From Cytophagaceae bacterium (lineage in GTDB: Bacteria; Bacteroidota; Bacteroidia; Flavobacteriales; Flavobacteriaceae), in assembly GCA_002710685.1 (NCBI GenBank), contig PALD01000045.1, positions 62,001-126,000 on the forward strand: a stretch of 64,000 nucleotides of DNA. The letters are read 5' to 3'. How positions within the stretch are numbered: the stretch's first letter is position 1; each line of letters opens with the position of its first letter. This document shows, in pieces, positions 45,510 to 52,897 of this stretch. A program made the position numbers and the translations under genes. The notes under the pieces were generated by a model. The model did no database searches. It had not been told where the DNA came from and saw only the letters and a program-made list of their open reading frames with translations.

Positions 45510-46479
45510 CCTTGGTGTGTGCGTTATATGTCTTGTTGACCCGTATGGGGTAAATGATATAGTAAAAAACAATGAGTCCCAGCGAGAGCGATATGATTAC
45601 AATGGCAAGCCAGTCCGGCATTTCTGTATGACGGGTCACAAAACCCTCAAGAAACCCGGCAATGATAAAGAAAGGAATCGTGCTGGCAACGATTTTCAAG
45701 CCATTTTTCATGCCCTGCTTAAAAGATTCAAGCCTAGAGTATGTACCGGGAAAAAGTATACTGTTGCCCAGGACAAGACCTCCACAGCCCGCAATGATGA
45801 TCACCGAAATCTCGATGGTACCGTGAATCCATATCGTGCGGGCAGATTCCCACAAGAGGCCCTTGTCATAAAAAAAGTATTGAAACGAGCCCAGCATCAC
45901 CCCATTGCGCATCATGATAAACAATGAGCCCAGGCTAAGGAGTATGCCATACACAAAGGCCATAAAGGCCACCATGATGTTGTTTAGGGTTATGCCCAAA
46001 AACATATCAGCTTCATTCATTTCCTTATAGACGGCCATGGGGTCACCCTGCTCAATATTCTCTAGGGTCATGTTTACATATCCATCTCCCATGATGGCCC
46101 TTACATAAGCAGCATCAGTAGCTGCGCTATAGGCCCCAAGGATGCAAAAAACAAGAAAAACGCCAAAAGCGATGAGCAGCTGCTTGTGATACTTGCGGAA
46201 CATGAGCGGGAACTCCCGGGTATAAAACGTGATGAACCTGCGCGAGGACTCGCGCTTTGCCTTATAGATTTTTTGATGTGATTGAGAAGCTAGGTGGTTG
46301 AGGTACTGCGTGGTCTTGCTCTGAGGGTAAAAGGTCTGCGCATAGCTTAGGTCATCAGTGACCTCTACATACAGGTTGGAAAGTTCATCTGGCGCTAGTT
46401 TATTGCCTTTGTCAACAAGTGCGTTTTCAAATCTTATCCATTTATCCTTATTTTGCTTGACGAAAGCCGCTTCGCGCAT
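45487..46479 (-). CDS. SpoIIM/DUF95 family membrane protein
   Basis: This 330-residue protein has a soluble helical N-terminus (about 1-100) and five or six membrane helices, with F-L-G-I-T-L-N-N-I-M-V-A-F, L-L-S-L-G-S-L-F-I-M-M-R-N-G-V and W-I-H-G-T-I-E-I-S-V-I-I-I-A-G typical of SpoIIM. In Bacillus SpoIIM works in forespore engulfment; in non-sporulating bacteria the family sits beside MoxR/RDD genes with no known role. First gene of the cluster, divergent from RDD with 35 bases between the start codons. Confidence 0.9.
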   Translation of the reverse strand: MREAAFVKQNKDKWIRFENALVDKGNKLAPDELSNLYVEVTDDLSYAQTFYPQSKTTQYLNHLASQSHQKIYKAKRESSRRFITFYTREFPLMFRKYHKQLLIAFGVFLVFCILGAYSAATDAAYVRAIMGDGYVNMTLENIEQGDPMAVYKEMNEADMFLGITLNNIMVAFMAFVYGILLSLGSLFIMMRNGVMLGSFQYFFYDKGLLWESARTIWIHGTIEISVIIIAGCGGLVLGNSILFPGTYSRLESFKQGMKNGLKIVASTIPFFIIAGFLEGFVTRHTEMPDWLAIVIISLSLGLIVFYYIIYPIRVNKTYNAHTKDEGNHNL

Positions 46480-46514
46480 ATTCTTCTGCTTAGAACGGTA
46501 AAGAAAAAGAATTC

Positions 46515-47231
46515 ATGGATAATTTTCAAATTGAAACTGCTCAAAATGTAACCATTCAACAGAATGTTGCAGGGGTGGGAGATAGGATACTTGCATTTTT
46601 GCTGGACAGCCTTATCATGCTGGGGTATATCATCATTTCTTCGCTCATAATCTCGGTGACACCCCTGGCAGATGCGGGTGGAGAATGGGTGTATGGCCTG
46701 GTGCTGGGTATACCCACATTGTTGTATTACCTGCTGTGGGAGACCCTGTGGAGCGGCAGGACCCCCGGTAAGGCAGCGCTCAACATACGTGTGGTAAAGC
46801 TGGATGGGTCCAAGCCGGGACTGGGCAGTTTTTTCATCCGGTGGATCATGAGGGTCGTTGATATCTCCTTGACATCAGGAGGTATTGCTGTGTTCACCAT
46901 TCTCTTTAATGGTAAGGGGCAAAGGCTGGGCGACCTGGCCGCCGGCACAACGGTGATAAGTGAAAAGAAAAAGGTAGGCTTGAGCCATACCTTGCTTGAA
47001 GATATCCCGCAGGATTATATACCCCGCTATCCACAGGTTACCGTGTTTTCAGATAAGGATATACAAAAGATAAAGACCATTTACCGCGGGGCCAAGCGCA
47101 ACGGCAACCACAACGTTATCATCAAGCTTGGCAACAAGATAGCCTCAAACATGAAGGTGACCCCAGAGGAAACCCCCATCCATTTTGTGGACCGCGTGCT
47201 CAAGGATTACAACTATTACACACAGCAGTAA
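46515..47231 (+). CDS. RDD family membrane protein
   Basis: This 238-residue protein has the RDD domain at about 15-150: G-D-R-I-L-A-F-L-L-D (carrying the R and D), W-E-T-L-W-S-G-R-T-P-G-K and R-L-G-D-L-A-A-G-T, with three or four membrane helices, then a cytosolic tail of about 85 residues. RDD proteins are often linked to ion or solute transport without proof. Divergent from the SpoIIM-MoxR-DUF58 operon; the two start codons are 35 bases apart, so the promoters must overlap or reach into the opposite gene. Confidence 0.9.
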   Translation: MDNFQIETAQNVTIQQNVAGVGDRILAFLLDSLIMLGYIIISSLIISVTPLADAGGEWVYGLVLGIPTLLYYLLWETLWSGRTPGKAALNIRVVKLDGSKPGLGSFFIRWIMRVVDISLTSGGIAVFTILFNGKGQRLGDLAAGTTVISEKKKVGLSHTLLEDIPQDYIPRYPQVTVFSDKDIQKIKTIYRGAKRNGNHNVIIKLGNKIASNMKVTPEETPIHFVDRVLKDYNYYTQQ

Positions 47232-47232
47232 C

Positions 47233-47249
47233 TTTCGCTTAAAGCGAAA
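47233..47249. repeat. Interspersed palindrome, TTTCGC form, after the RDD gene
   Basis: TTTCGCTTAAAGCGAAA, perfect dyad, 1 base after the RDD stop codon. On the minus strand it is preceded by a T-run, so it may also end the small gene at 47262-47432. Confidence 0.85.
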
Positions 47250-47261
47250 AAAAAATCCTGC

Positions 47262-47432
47262 TCAACTCTCCCGGTTGGGCAAAAACTGCCTCAGGATGTA
47301 AACGCCCAGCGCGATGGCCAGCCCCACGAAGAGCCCTTTGCCAAAACTAGGGTCAACAAAAAGATATATCGCCCCGGCAACGGCGGCCAGGAAGAGGAAC
47401 AATATGGCAGAGTACAGGTGTTTTTGCATCAT
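47262..47432 (-). CDS. Small two-helix membrane protein (56 residues)
   Basis: This short ORF encodes M-M-Q-K-H-L-Y-S-A-I-L-F-L-F-L-A-A-V-A-G-A-I-Y-L-F-V-D, a four-residue loop (P-S-F-G), K-G-L-F-V-G-L-A-I-A-L-G-V-Y-I-L, and ends R-Q-F-L-P-N-R-E-S. It has two membrane helices and a basic tail. Codon use is like the neighbours, and a TATATTTG -7 box lies just upstream on the minus strand (47445-47438), so it is likely real. The start may be either of two adjacent Met (47432 or 47429). Function unknown; it fills most of the 300-base gap between RDD and the phosphatase gene. Confidence 0.65.
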   Translation of the reverse strand: MMQKHLYSAILFLFLAAVAGAIYLFVDPSFGKGLFVGLAIALGVYILRQFLPNRES

Positions 47433-47437
47433 GGGGA

Positions 47438-47445
47438 CAAATATA
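47438..47445 (-). promoter_or_regulatory. Candidate -7 element of the 56-residue membrane protein
   Basis: TATATTTG on the minus strand matches TAnnTTTG and ends 5 bases before the ATG, implying a leader of one or two bases. No -33 TTG is seen. Confidence 0.4.
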
Positions 47446-47532
47446 AAGTACTTCGTATTATTAGCGTTTTTATAACCTTTAAATGTAATTTTAACGGTGT
47501 AAAATCAATAGCTTTCACAAAAATAAAATAGC

Positions 47533-48360
47533 ATGAAATTCAAGTTTCCACTCATTTTTTTAATGGTCATGGGCCTCTCGCAAGCCCAGGAAGTAAAGGT
47601 GATGACTTATAACATCAAGTACGATAACCCCAACGATAGCATCAACAACTGGACAAACAGGAAAGATTTTATGATAGACCAGTTGGGTTTTTACGCCCCT
47701 GATGTGTTTGGGGTACAGGAAGCCTTGGTAAACCAGATGCAGGATCTCAAGAATGGTCTTGAAGGATATGATTATTATGGTGTGGGCCGCGATGACGGCA
47801 AGGAAAAAGGAGAATTTTCGGCGATTTTTTACAATACCAAGACGGTAAAGTTTATAGATGGGGGCACCTTCTGGCTTTCTACCACACCAGATGTTCCCTC
47901 AAAGGGATGGGATGCGGCCATCGTGCGTATATGCACTTATGCGCATTTTATGGATAAGGAAAAGGGGGAAGAATTCTATATGTTCAACACCCACTTTGAC
48001 CACGTGGGCGAGGTTGCCCGTCAAGAAAGTGCAAAGCTGATCCTTGACAAGATAAGCACGATCAATACCAAGAACCTGCCCACCATACTCACGGGAGACT
48101 TTAACCTCACGCCCGAGACTGCCGGCATACGGGAAATCACAAAAGAGATGAAAGATTCTTATACCCTGATAGGAGATAAGCACCTGGGGCCCGAGGGCAC
48201 ATTTAATGGTTTCAACTTTCATGAACCTTTACAGAACAGGATAGATTATATCTTTCTCACAAGTGGTATAGATGTGCTCAAGCAGGCAACGTTGAGCGAT
48301 AACTGGGATTGTCGCTACCCTTCAGACCACCTCCCGGTGTTTGCGTTGATAAAAATTTAG
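47533..48360 (+). CDS. Exported endonuclease/exonuclease/phosphatase family protein
   Basis: This 275-residue protein has signal peptide M-K-F-K-F-P-L-I-F-L-M-V-M-G-L-S-Q-A-Q, then the EEP core: M-T-Y-N-I-K-Y-D-N at about 25-33, G-V-Q-E-A with metal Glu, F-N-T-H-F-D-H with catalytic His, G-D-F-N-L-T-P and the final S-D-H-L-P-V. All metal and catalytic residues are present. EEP enzymes cleave phosphodiesters of nucleic acids, lipids or inositol phosphates; the substrate is open. Its stop codon lies in a perfect 16-base palindrome. Confidence 0.9.
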   Translation: MKFKFPLIFLMVMGLSQAQEVKVMTYNIKYDNPNDSINNWTNRKDFMIDQLGFYAPDVFGVQEALVNQMQDLKNGLEGYDYYGVGRDDGKEKGEFSAIFYNTKTVKFIDGGTFWLSTTPDVPSKGWDAAIVRICTYAHFMDKEKGEEFYMFNTHFDHVGEVARQESAKLILDKISTINTKNLPTILTGDFNLTPETAGIREITKEMKDSYTLIGDKHLGPEGTFNGFNFHEPLQNRIDYIFLTSGIDVLKQATLSDNWDCRYPSDHLPVFALIKI

Positions 48361-48371
48361 CTATAGCTAAA
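48356..48371. repeat. Interspersed palindrome, TTTAGC form, over a stop codon
   Basis: TTTAGCTATAGCTAAA, a perfect 16-base dyad containing the TAG stop of the EEP gene and followed by an A-run. It fits the same frame as the TTTCGC and TTTGGC forms, with a different paired base at position 4. Confidence 0.65.
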
Positions 48372-48478
48372 AAAAACCTAGTCTTAACAAAACGCTAATC
48401 CCTTTAAATATAGAGGATTTGGTCTTGTGATTGGTTAGCTTTGATAGGGCAAAGAACCTTACAAAAAACCAATCCATC

Positions 48479-49483
48479 ATGAAGTACAATAAACTAGGAA
48501 ACACTGATCTTGAAATTTCAGAGATAACCTTTGGCGCATGGGCTGCCGGCGGCTGGATGTGGGGCGGGAGCGAGAGAAATGATGCCGTGGAAGCCATGAT
48601 CACCGCATATGACCTGGGCGTGACATCCATTGATACAGCACCCATTTATGGTCAGGGAAATAGCGAGGAGATTGTTGCCACTGCAATCAAGAACATCCCA
48701 CGGCACAAACTTCAAATACTAACTAAATATGGCCTGAAATGGGACGGAGATGATGGCCAGTTTTACTTTAAGAGCAAAAAAAACAACGGGCGGGATATTG
48801 ATATCTATAAATGCGCCGGTAAAGAGAGTATAATCAAAGAATGTGAGGACAGCCTTAAACGGCTGGGAACAGATTATATAGACCTGTATCAAATACACTG
48901 GCCAGACCCTACCACGCCCATTGATGAAACCATGGAGGCGGTTTCCCGTTTAATTGACCAGGGAAAGGTGAAATATGCCGGCGTGTGCAATTATAATGCC
49001 GCTGAGATGAAAGAGGCTGAATCCACAATCAACATTGCTTCAAACCAGGTACCTTATAGTATGGTGAACCGTGGGATAGAAGATGATGTCATACCATATT
49101 GCATAGAGCACAACAAGGGGATTCTAGCATATAGCCCGTTGCAAAGGGGGCTGCTCACGGGCAAGATGAAACCTGGGCATGAATTTGAAGAAGGTGACCA
49201 CAGGCAAGACCTTTATTTTTTTAAAGATGAGAATATAAAGCGCACAGATGCCTTCTTGCAAAAAATCAAGCCCATAGCAAAAGATAAGGGCGTTACCCTG
49301 GCACAGCTCGTAATTCGCTGGACGCTGGAGCAGCCAGGGATTACCGTGGCCCTTGTGGGCGCGCGCAATGCCAAACAGGCAGGGCAAAATGCAAAAGCCG
49401 GCAATCTGCAGCTTACCCATGAGGAAGTTAAAACCATTGACAATGCACTTGATGGTCTTGAACTTATCAAGGATAAAAAATGA
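48479..49483 (+). CDS. Aldo/keto reductase
   Basis: This 334-residue NADPH-dependent oxidoreductase has the AKR barrel start K-L-G-N-T-D-L-E-I-S, catalytic Asp and Tyr in S-I-D-T-A-P-I-Y-G-Q-G, catalytic Lys in L-T-K-Y-G-L, the H-W-P-D motif, and cofactor-binding P-L-Q-R-G-L-L-T-G plus V-G-A-R-N-A-K-Q. It is closest to the IolS/YhdN-type group. The start was placed at M-K-Y-N-K-L-G-N; an earlier in-frame codon would add 16 atypical residues. Single gene. Confidence 0.92.
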   Translation: MKYNKLGNTDLEISEITFGAWAAGGWMWGGSERNDAVEAMITAYDLGVTSIDTAPIYGQGNSEEIVATAIKNIPRHKLQILTKYGLKWDGDDGQFYFKSKKNNGRDIDIYKCAGKESIIKECEDSLKRLGTDYIDLYQIHWPDPTTPIDETMEAVSRLIDQGKVKYAGVCNYNAAEMKEAESTINIASNQVPYSMVNRGIEDDVIPYCIEHNKGILAYSPLQRGLLTGKMKPGHEFEEGDHRQDLYFFKDENIKRTDAFLQKIKPIAKDKGVTLAQLVIRWTLEQPGITVALVGARNAKQAGQNAKAGNLQLTHEEVKTIDNALDGLELIKDKK

Positions 49484-49699
49484 CATCCATGGTTTTCCTT
49501 GCACCCATGTTGAAGAAATCCTGGTAAAGACCGCAAATTCCCCACTAATAAAATTCGCCTTATCTTGGGCTTGAAGATGATGTTAAAACCGTGCTAATTT
49601 TTTTGTAGTGTATGGGCAACTATACACTTTTGGCATGGATAACACGTTATCTTAAAATCAAAACGAATTATTAAATTGAACCTAATCTTTTTTTGAACC

Positions 49700-50584
49700 A
49701 TGGAAAGTGAGAATAAGAATACCGGTTTAAAGGTAGTTCTCGGGATACTGGTAGTCTTACTGGTCGTAGCGGGGGCTTTTGCCATTAAACTTTATAATCA
49801 AGAAAAAAACACAAAGGCCGAGCTTACCAAGGAAAAGGAAGTTGTCTTGACTGACCTTAAACAAATGGTAACTAAATATGACGCCGTTATTGAAGAAAAC
49901 AACCTTAAGGATACAGAATTGAACACGGCCCGCGACCGCATCCAGACCTTGATCGACAGCGTTGAGGTAATGGAGGCAGACATGGCCGTACTGCGCCGCT
50001 ATCGCGACGAGGTCTATAAACTTCAGCGCGAGCGCGAATACCTGTTTGCACAAAATGATAGCTTACGCGGAAGCAACCAAAGGTTGACCATGCGTGTTGA
50101 CAGTACCACGTATGAGCTTGAAATGTCACAGATGAAACGTGATAGCATCAACAGTGAAAATCAAAAACTTTCACAAAAGGTAGAACTGGGGGCCAGCCTT
50201 GCAGCTAGCAAACTTACCGGTACAGGTGTAATCGTGAGAAACAGCGGCAGGCTTGTTGAAAATGACAATGCGCGTAGGGTAGACCGTATAAGGGCATGCT
50301 ACACCGTACCTCAAAACCCCATAGCTGAACCTGGGGACAAAAAATTATATGTACAAGTACTTGACCCACAAAACAATGTTCTGGGTGAAAACAAGGCTGC
50401 AACCATAGATAGCATTACCAGCGTGACCTATAGTACAATCTCAAAATTCTACTATGACAACACGGCGCTTGACATTTGTGAAAACATTGCTCCCCGTGGA
50501 GACAGGTTTGAAGAAGGTGTGTACAAGATAAATGTATATGATGGCGGCAGGCTCATTGCGCAGACCACCGTTGTACTGGACTAG
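49700..50584 (+). CDS. Membrane-anchored coiled-coil protein
   Basis: This 294-residue protein has one N-terminal membrane helix (about 10-29), a coiled coil at about 33-170 with heptads rich in Glu, Lys and Leu, and a C-terminal beta-rich domain at about 180-294 beginning L-T-G-T-G-V-I-V-R and containing R-R-V-D-R-I-R-A-C-Y-T-V-P-Q-N. Such proteins are common in Flavobacteria and are often mislabelled chromosome partitioning proteins; I see no ATPase. Topology suggests a periplasmic rod with a globular cap. Single gene with its own terminator; the 216 bases before it hold no gene. Confidence 0.8.
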   Translation: MESENKNTGLKVVLGILVVLLVVAGAFAIKLYNQEKNTKAELTKEKEVVLTDLKQMVTKYDAVIEENNLKDTELNTARDRIQTLIDSVEVMEADMAVLRRYRDEVYKLQREREYLFAQNDSLRGSNQRLTMRVDSTTYELEMSQMKRDSINSENQKLSQKVELGASLAASKLTGTGVIVRNSGRLVENDNARRVDRIRACYTVPQNPIAEPGDKKLYVQVLDPQNNVLGENKAATIDSITSVTYSTISKFYYDNTALDICENIAPRGDRFEEGVYKINVYDGGRLIAQTTVVLD

Positions 50585-50604
50585 ACAATAAAATTTGTAG
50601 GTTG

Positions 50605-50649
50605 AAATTTCCGTTATGGGGCTAGCGCTCTGTAGCGGAAATTTTTTTT
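50605..50649 (+). terminator. Terminator of the coiled-coil protein gene
   Basis: AAATTTCCG pairs with CGGAAATTT around a GC-rich centre, followed by a T-run that merges into the palindrome at 50647-50663. Confidence 0.75.
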
Positions 50650-50663
50650 GGCTTTAAGCCAAA
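50647..50663. repeat. Interspersed palindrome, TTTGGC form
   Basis: TTTGGCTTTAAGCCAAA, perfect dyad, identical in sequence to the copy at 29526-29542, between two terminator hairpins of convergent genes. Confidence 0.85.
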
Positions 50664-50666
50664 AGA

Positions 50667-50688
50667 AAAGCCGGACAGTGCCGGCTTT
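50667..50688 (-). terminator. Hairpin downstream of the metalloprotease gene
   Basis: AAAGCCGG pairs with CCGGCTTT around ACAGTG. On the minus strand it is followed by TTTTC and the palindrome, so it probably ends the convergent metalloprotease gene. Confidence 0.7.
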
Positions 50689-50713
50689 AATCAATAATAT
50701 CTTCAATGGCAGG

Positions 50714-51490
50714 TTACTTCCCGCCGTTTGCCCTTAGGTCTGCCAGGCAGAATTCGCCAAAATCTGGAATGCTGTTGAGGTCTACCATACTGCTGATGTT
50801 TGCTACCGTTTGAAAGTACATCAGGCAATCTTCTTCAGTGCAGTGGCCTGAATTCTCAGTATCTTCATGGTCATCTACCATCTCTGTGCCCAGGTCAACA
50901 AGGCCAAAGAGGTGCCCAAATTCATGCAACATGGTTGTTGCTTCCATCGTGGCACGGCTGGGGCCGGTAAACTGTTGCGTAATGTCCTGTATGGTCTTTT
51001 CATAGATCACACAAGAGGTGTTGCGATAAGCTGTACCCAGTTTTGCCGTGTTGCCAGAATCTTCATTACTATTGTTGTCTGCAAAGAAGACCCATACGGC
51101 CAGGTCATCATCTTCATTGAATATGGTGCGGTTGTCGTCTTCAATTTGCCTGACCTCGTCAATGGAGAGCGTGCCCACGTTTGTTGCAGGTACCGGGGTC
51201 TCTATGATGGATATGCCATCTGGTTTTTTTGTGCGGTTGCTCAACATTTGCAAGAGGTTGTTTATGGCACTCTGGGTAGGCCTGTACCCATCAATGTACC
51301 CTATCTCCAGGGTAATGCTGTTGTATGCAATGTCAGATAAAAAATCATTTGCTGATGCTCCCAGAGGGCGCTGATTGCCAGCCTTGGGGTCTACAGGATT
51401 TGTATTTGTTGTATCACTGTCGCTGGAACATGAGGTTATAGCAAGTAACGTAAAGCTCACGAGCATGAGCTTGATAATAATCTTTTTCAT
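50714..51490 (-). CDS. Zinc metalloprotease lipoprotein
   Basis: This 258-residue lipoprotein has signal M-K-K-I-I-I-K-L-M-L-V-S and lipobox I-T-S-C at about 18-21, followed by an acidic Ser/Asp linker. The zinc site is H-E-F-G-H-L-F-G-L-V-D near residue 190, the metzincin-like H-E-x-x-H-x-x-G-x-x-D form. Four Cys downstream (H-C-T-E-E-D-C-L-M-Y-F and others) may form disulfides. It is expected to be a surface or periplasmic peptidase. Single gene. Confidence 0.87.
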   Translation of the reverse strand: MKKIIIKLMLVSFTLLAITSCSSDSDTTNTNPVDPKAGNQRPLGASANDFLSDIAYNSITLEIGYIDGYRPTQSAINNLLQMLSNRTKKPDGISIIETPVPATNVGTLSIDEVRQIEDDNRTIFNEDDDLAVWVFFADNNSNEDSGNTAKLGTAYRNTSCVIYEKTIQDITQQFTGPSRATMEATTMLHEFGHLFGLVDLGTEMVDDHEDTENSGHCTEEDCLMYFQTVANISSMVDLNSIPDFGEFCLADLRANGGK

Positions 51491-51596
51491 TTATGGAATG
51501 CTTTTGGGGTAAAAGTAGGTAATGATAAACTTTTGACTTTTGCTTTTCACAATATGAACGAATTTTTTAACAAATTAGTTTCCGGGGCGTGCCTGT

Positions 51597-52307
51597 TTAT
51601 TGCCTGGTCAGCACGGCCAGGTAATCATAATGGGGTCCTTCCAGTATTTTTTTTGCCGTAAGGCCGCAAGTAGCGGCAACTTCCCTGAGCAGGTCAAAGT
51701 GTATATATAGCCAGTCAAAAGAGGGTGAACGGTACTGTTTATAACGCAGGGTGTAGTTGACCTCCCCATAATAATATTGAGACGGTACGAGATAGCTGCC
51801 ATCTTCTTCTTCATACATATAGATAAGGTCTGAAGAGTCAATGATGATCTGGCCATCAAGGGCAAGCAGTGATTTGAGGTGTTCTAGGTAGGTGACCACG
51901 TCCTTGAGCGTGCCAAAGATTCCTGTGCCGTTCATAAGCAGTAAGATGGTGTCATATTTACCACGTTTAAAATTGAGCAGGGAAATATGGATTGCATTCT
52001 TAAGCCCCCGCTTGTTGCAGGCCTGTATGGCACCTTGAGAGGTGTCAATAGCGGTTACTTCATGGTTTTGTTGCTGAAGGTATAACGCATGTCCACCGGC
52101 GCCACAGCCCACATCCAGGATTTTCCCTTGGCAAATACCCAGGGCTTTTTGTTCAATTGCGGGCATGTCTTCAAATGTCCTGAAAAGATAGGGGATGGGT
52201 ATAACATCTTCATCTGCAATTGAAGAACTTACCTTGATATCCTCTGTATAATCACCGTTGAGGTAATCCAGGATTGCCATACCAAAAATATCTGTATCCT
52301 TGCTCAT
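51597..52307 (-). CDS. Class I SAM-dependent methyltransferase
   Basis: This 236-residue protein has motif I I-L-D-V-G-C-G-A-G-G-H-A at about 64-75, the acidic end of strand 2 in V-T-A-I-D-T-S, and motif IV T-I-L-L-L-M-N-G-T-G near 124. The methyl acceptor cannot be inferred. It is divergent from the YkgJ-type gene by 34 bases. Confidence 0.87.
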   Translation of the reverse strand: MSKDTDIFGMAILDYLNGDYTEDIKVSSSIADEDVIPIPYLFRTFEDMPAIEQKALGICQGKILDVGCGAGGHALYLQQQNHEVTAIDTSQGAIQACNKRGLKNAIHISLLNFKRGKYDTILLLMNGTGIFGTLKDVVTYLEHLKSLLALDGQIIIDSSDLIYMYEEEDGSYLVPSQYYYGEVNYTLRYKQYRSPSFDWLYIHFDLLREVAATCGLTAKKILEGPHYDYLAVLTRQ

Positions 52308-52329
52308 ATACCGCCATTTTCAATTATTG

Positions 52330-52337
52330 TAATTTTG
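52330..52337 (+). promoter_or_regulatory. Candidate -7 element directly before the YkgJ-type gene
   Basis: TAATTTTG matches TAnnTTTG and ends 4 bases before the ATG, predicting a leaderless or nearly leaderless transcript. A TTG lies 27 bases upstream, longer than the usual spacing. Confidence 0.4.
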
Positions 52338-52341
52338 CACC

Positions 52342-52839
52342 ATGGAAGAATTTATACAACAGCTTCCGCAGCTGGCCAAAGATAGTCATAAGGAGAACGC
52401 GGCCTATTTTAAAAAGCTGAAGCGTAAACCACCAAAGGACCTGGATTACCAAATGCAGGAACTGCACGATAAAGAATTTGCGCAGACAGATTGCCTAACG
52501 TGCGCCAATTGCTGCAAGACCACGGGACCCCTCTTTACAGCTAAGGATATTACACGTATAGCAAAACATTTTAAGATGAAGGATGCACAGTTCATAGACA
52601 CCTACCTGAGGGTGGATGAAGATAATGACCATGTGCTACGGGAGCTGCCCTGTACCTTTCTGGGGGCTGATAATTACTGCATGATCTATGATGTGCGGCC
52701 TAAGGCTTGCGCCGAGTTTCCACATACTGACCGGCGAAAATTTCAGCAAATTGCTAACCTTACCCTCAAGAACGTAGCCATTTGCCCTGCGGCTTACAAC
52801 ATTGTCGAGAAGATGAAAGAGCGCATTAAATTGCGGTAG
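52342..52839 (+). CDS. YkgJ family cysteine cluster protein
   Basis: This 165-residue protein has C-L-T-C-A-N-C-C at about 53-60, then L-P-C-T-F-L, Y-C-M-I-Y-D-V-R-P-K-A-C and a late Cys in A-I-C-P. This is the zinc- or iron-chelating pattern of UPF0153/YkgJ. Function unknown. A palindrome starts 6 bases after its stop. Confidence 0.88.
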   Translation: MEEFIQQLPQLAKDSHKENAAYFKKLKRKPPKDLDYQMQELHDKEFAQTDCLTCANCCKTTGPLFTAKDITRIAKHFKMKDAQFIDTYLRVDEDNDHVLRELPCTFLGADNYCMIYDVRPKACAEFPHTDRRKFQQIANLTLKNVAICPAAYNIVEKMKERIKLR

Positions 52840-52845
52840 ATTTTA

Positions 52846-52862
52846 TTTCGCTTTAAGCGAAA
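52846..52862. repeat. Interspersed palindrome, TTTCGC form, between convergent genes
   Basis: TTTCGCTTTAAGCGAAA, perfect dyad, identical to the copy in the histidine kinase at 34768-34784. Confidence 0.85.
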
Positions 52863-52888
52863 AAAAAGCCCCCGCAACTGCAGGGGCT
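52861..52888 (-). terminator. Terminator of the M28 peptidase gene
   Basis: AGCCCC pairs with GGGGCT with further GCA/TGC pairing inside. On the minus strand an uninterrupted T-run follows and runs into the palindrome. Confidence 0.8.
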
Positions 52889-52897
52889 CCATGTATT

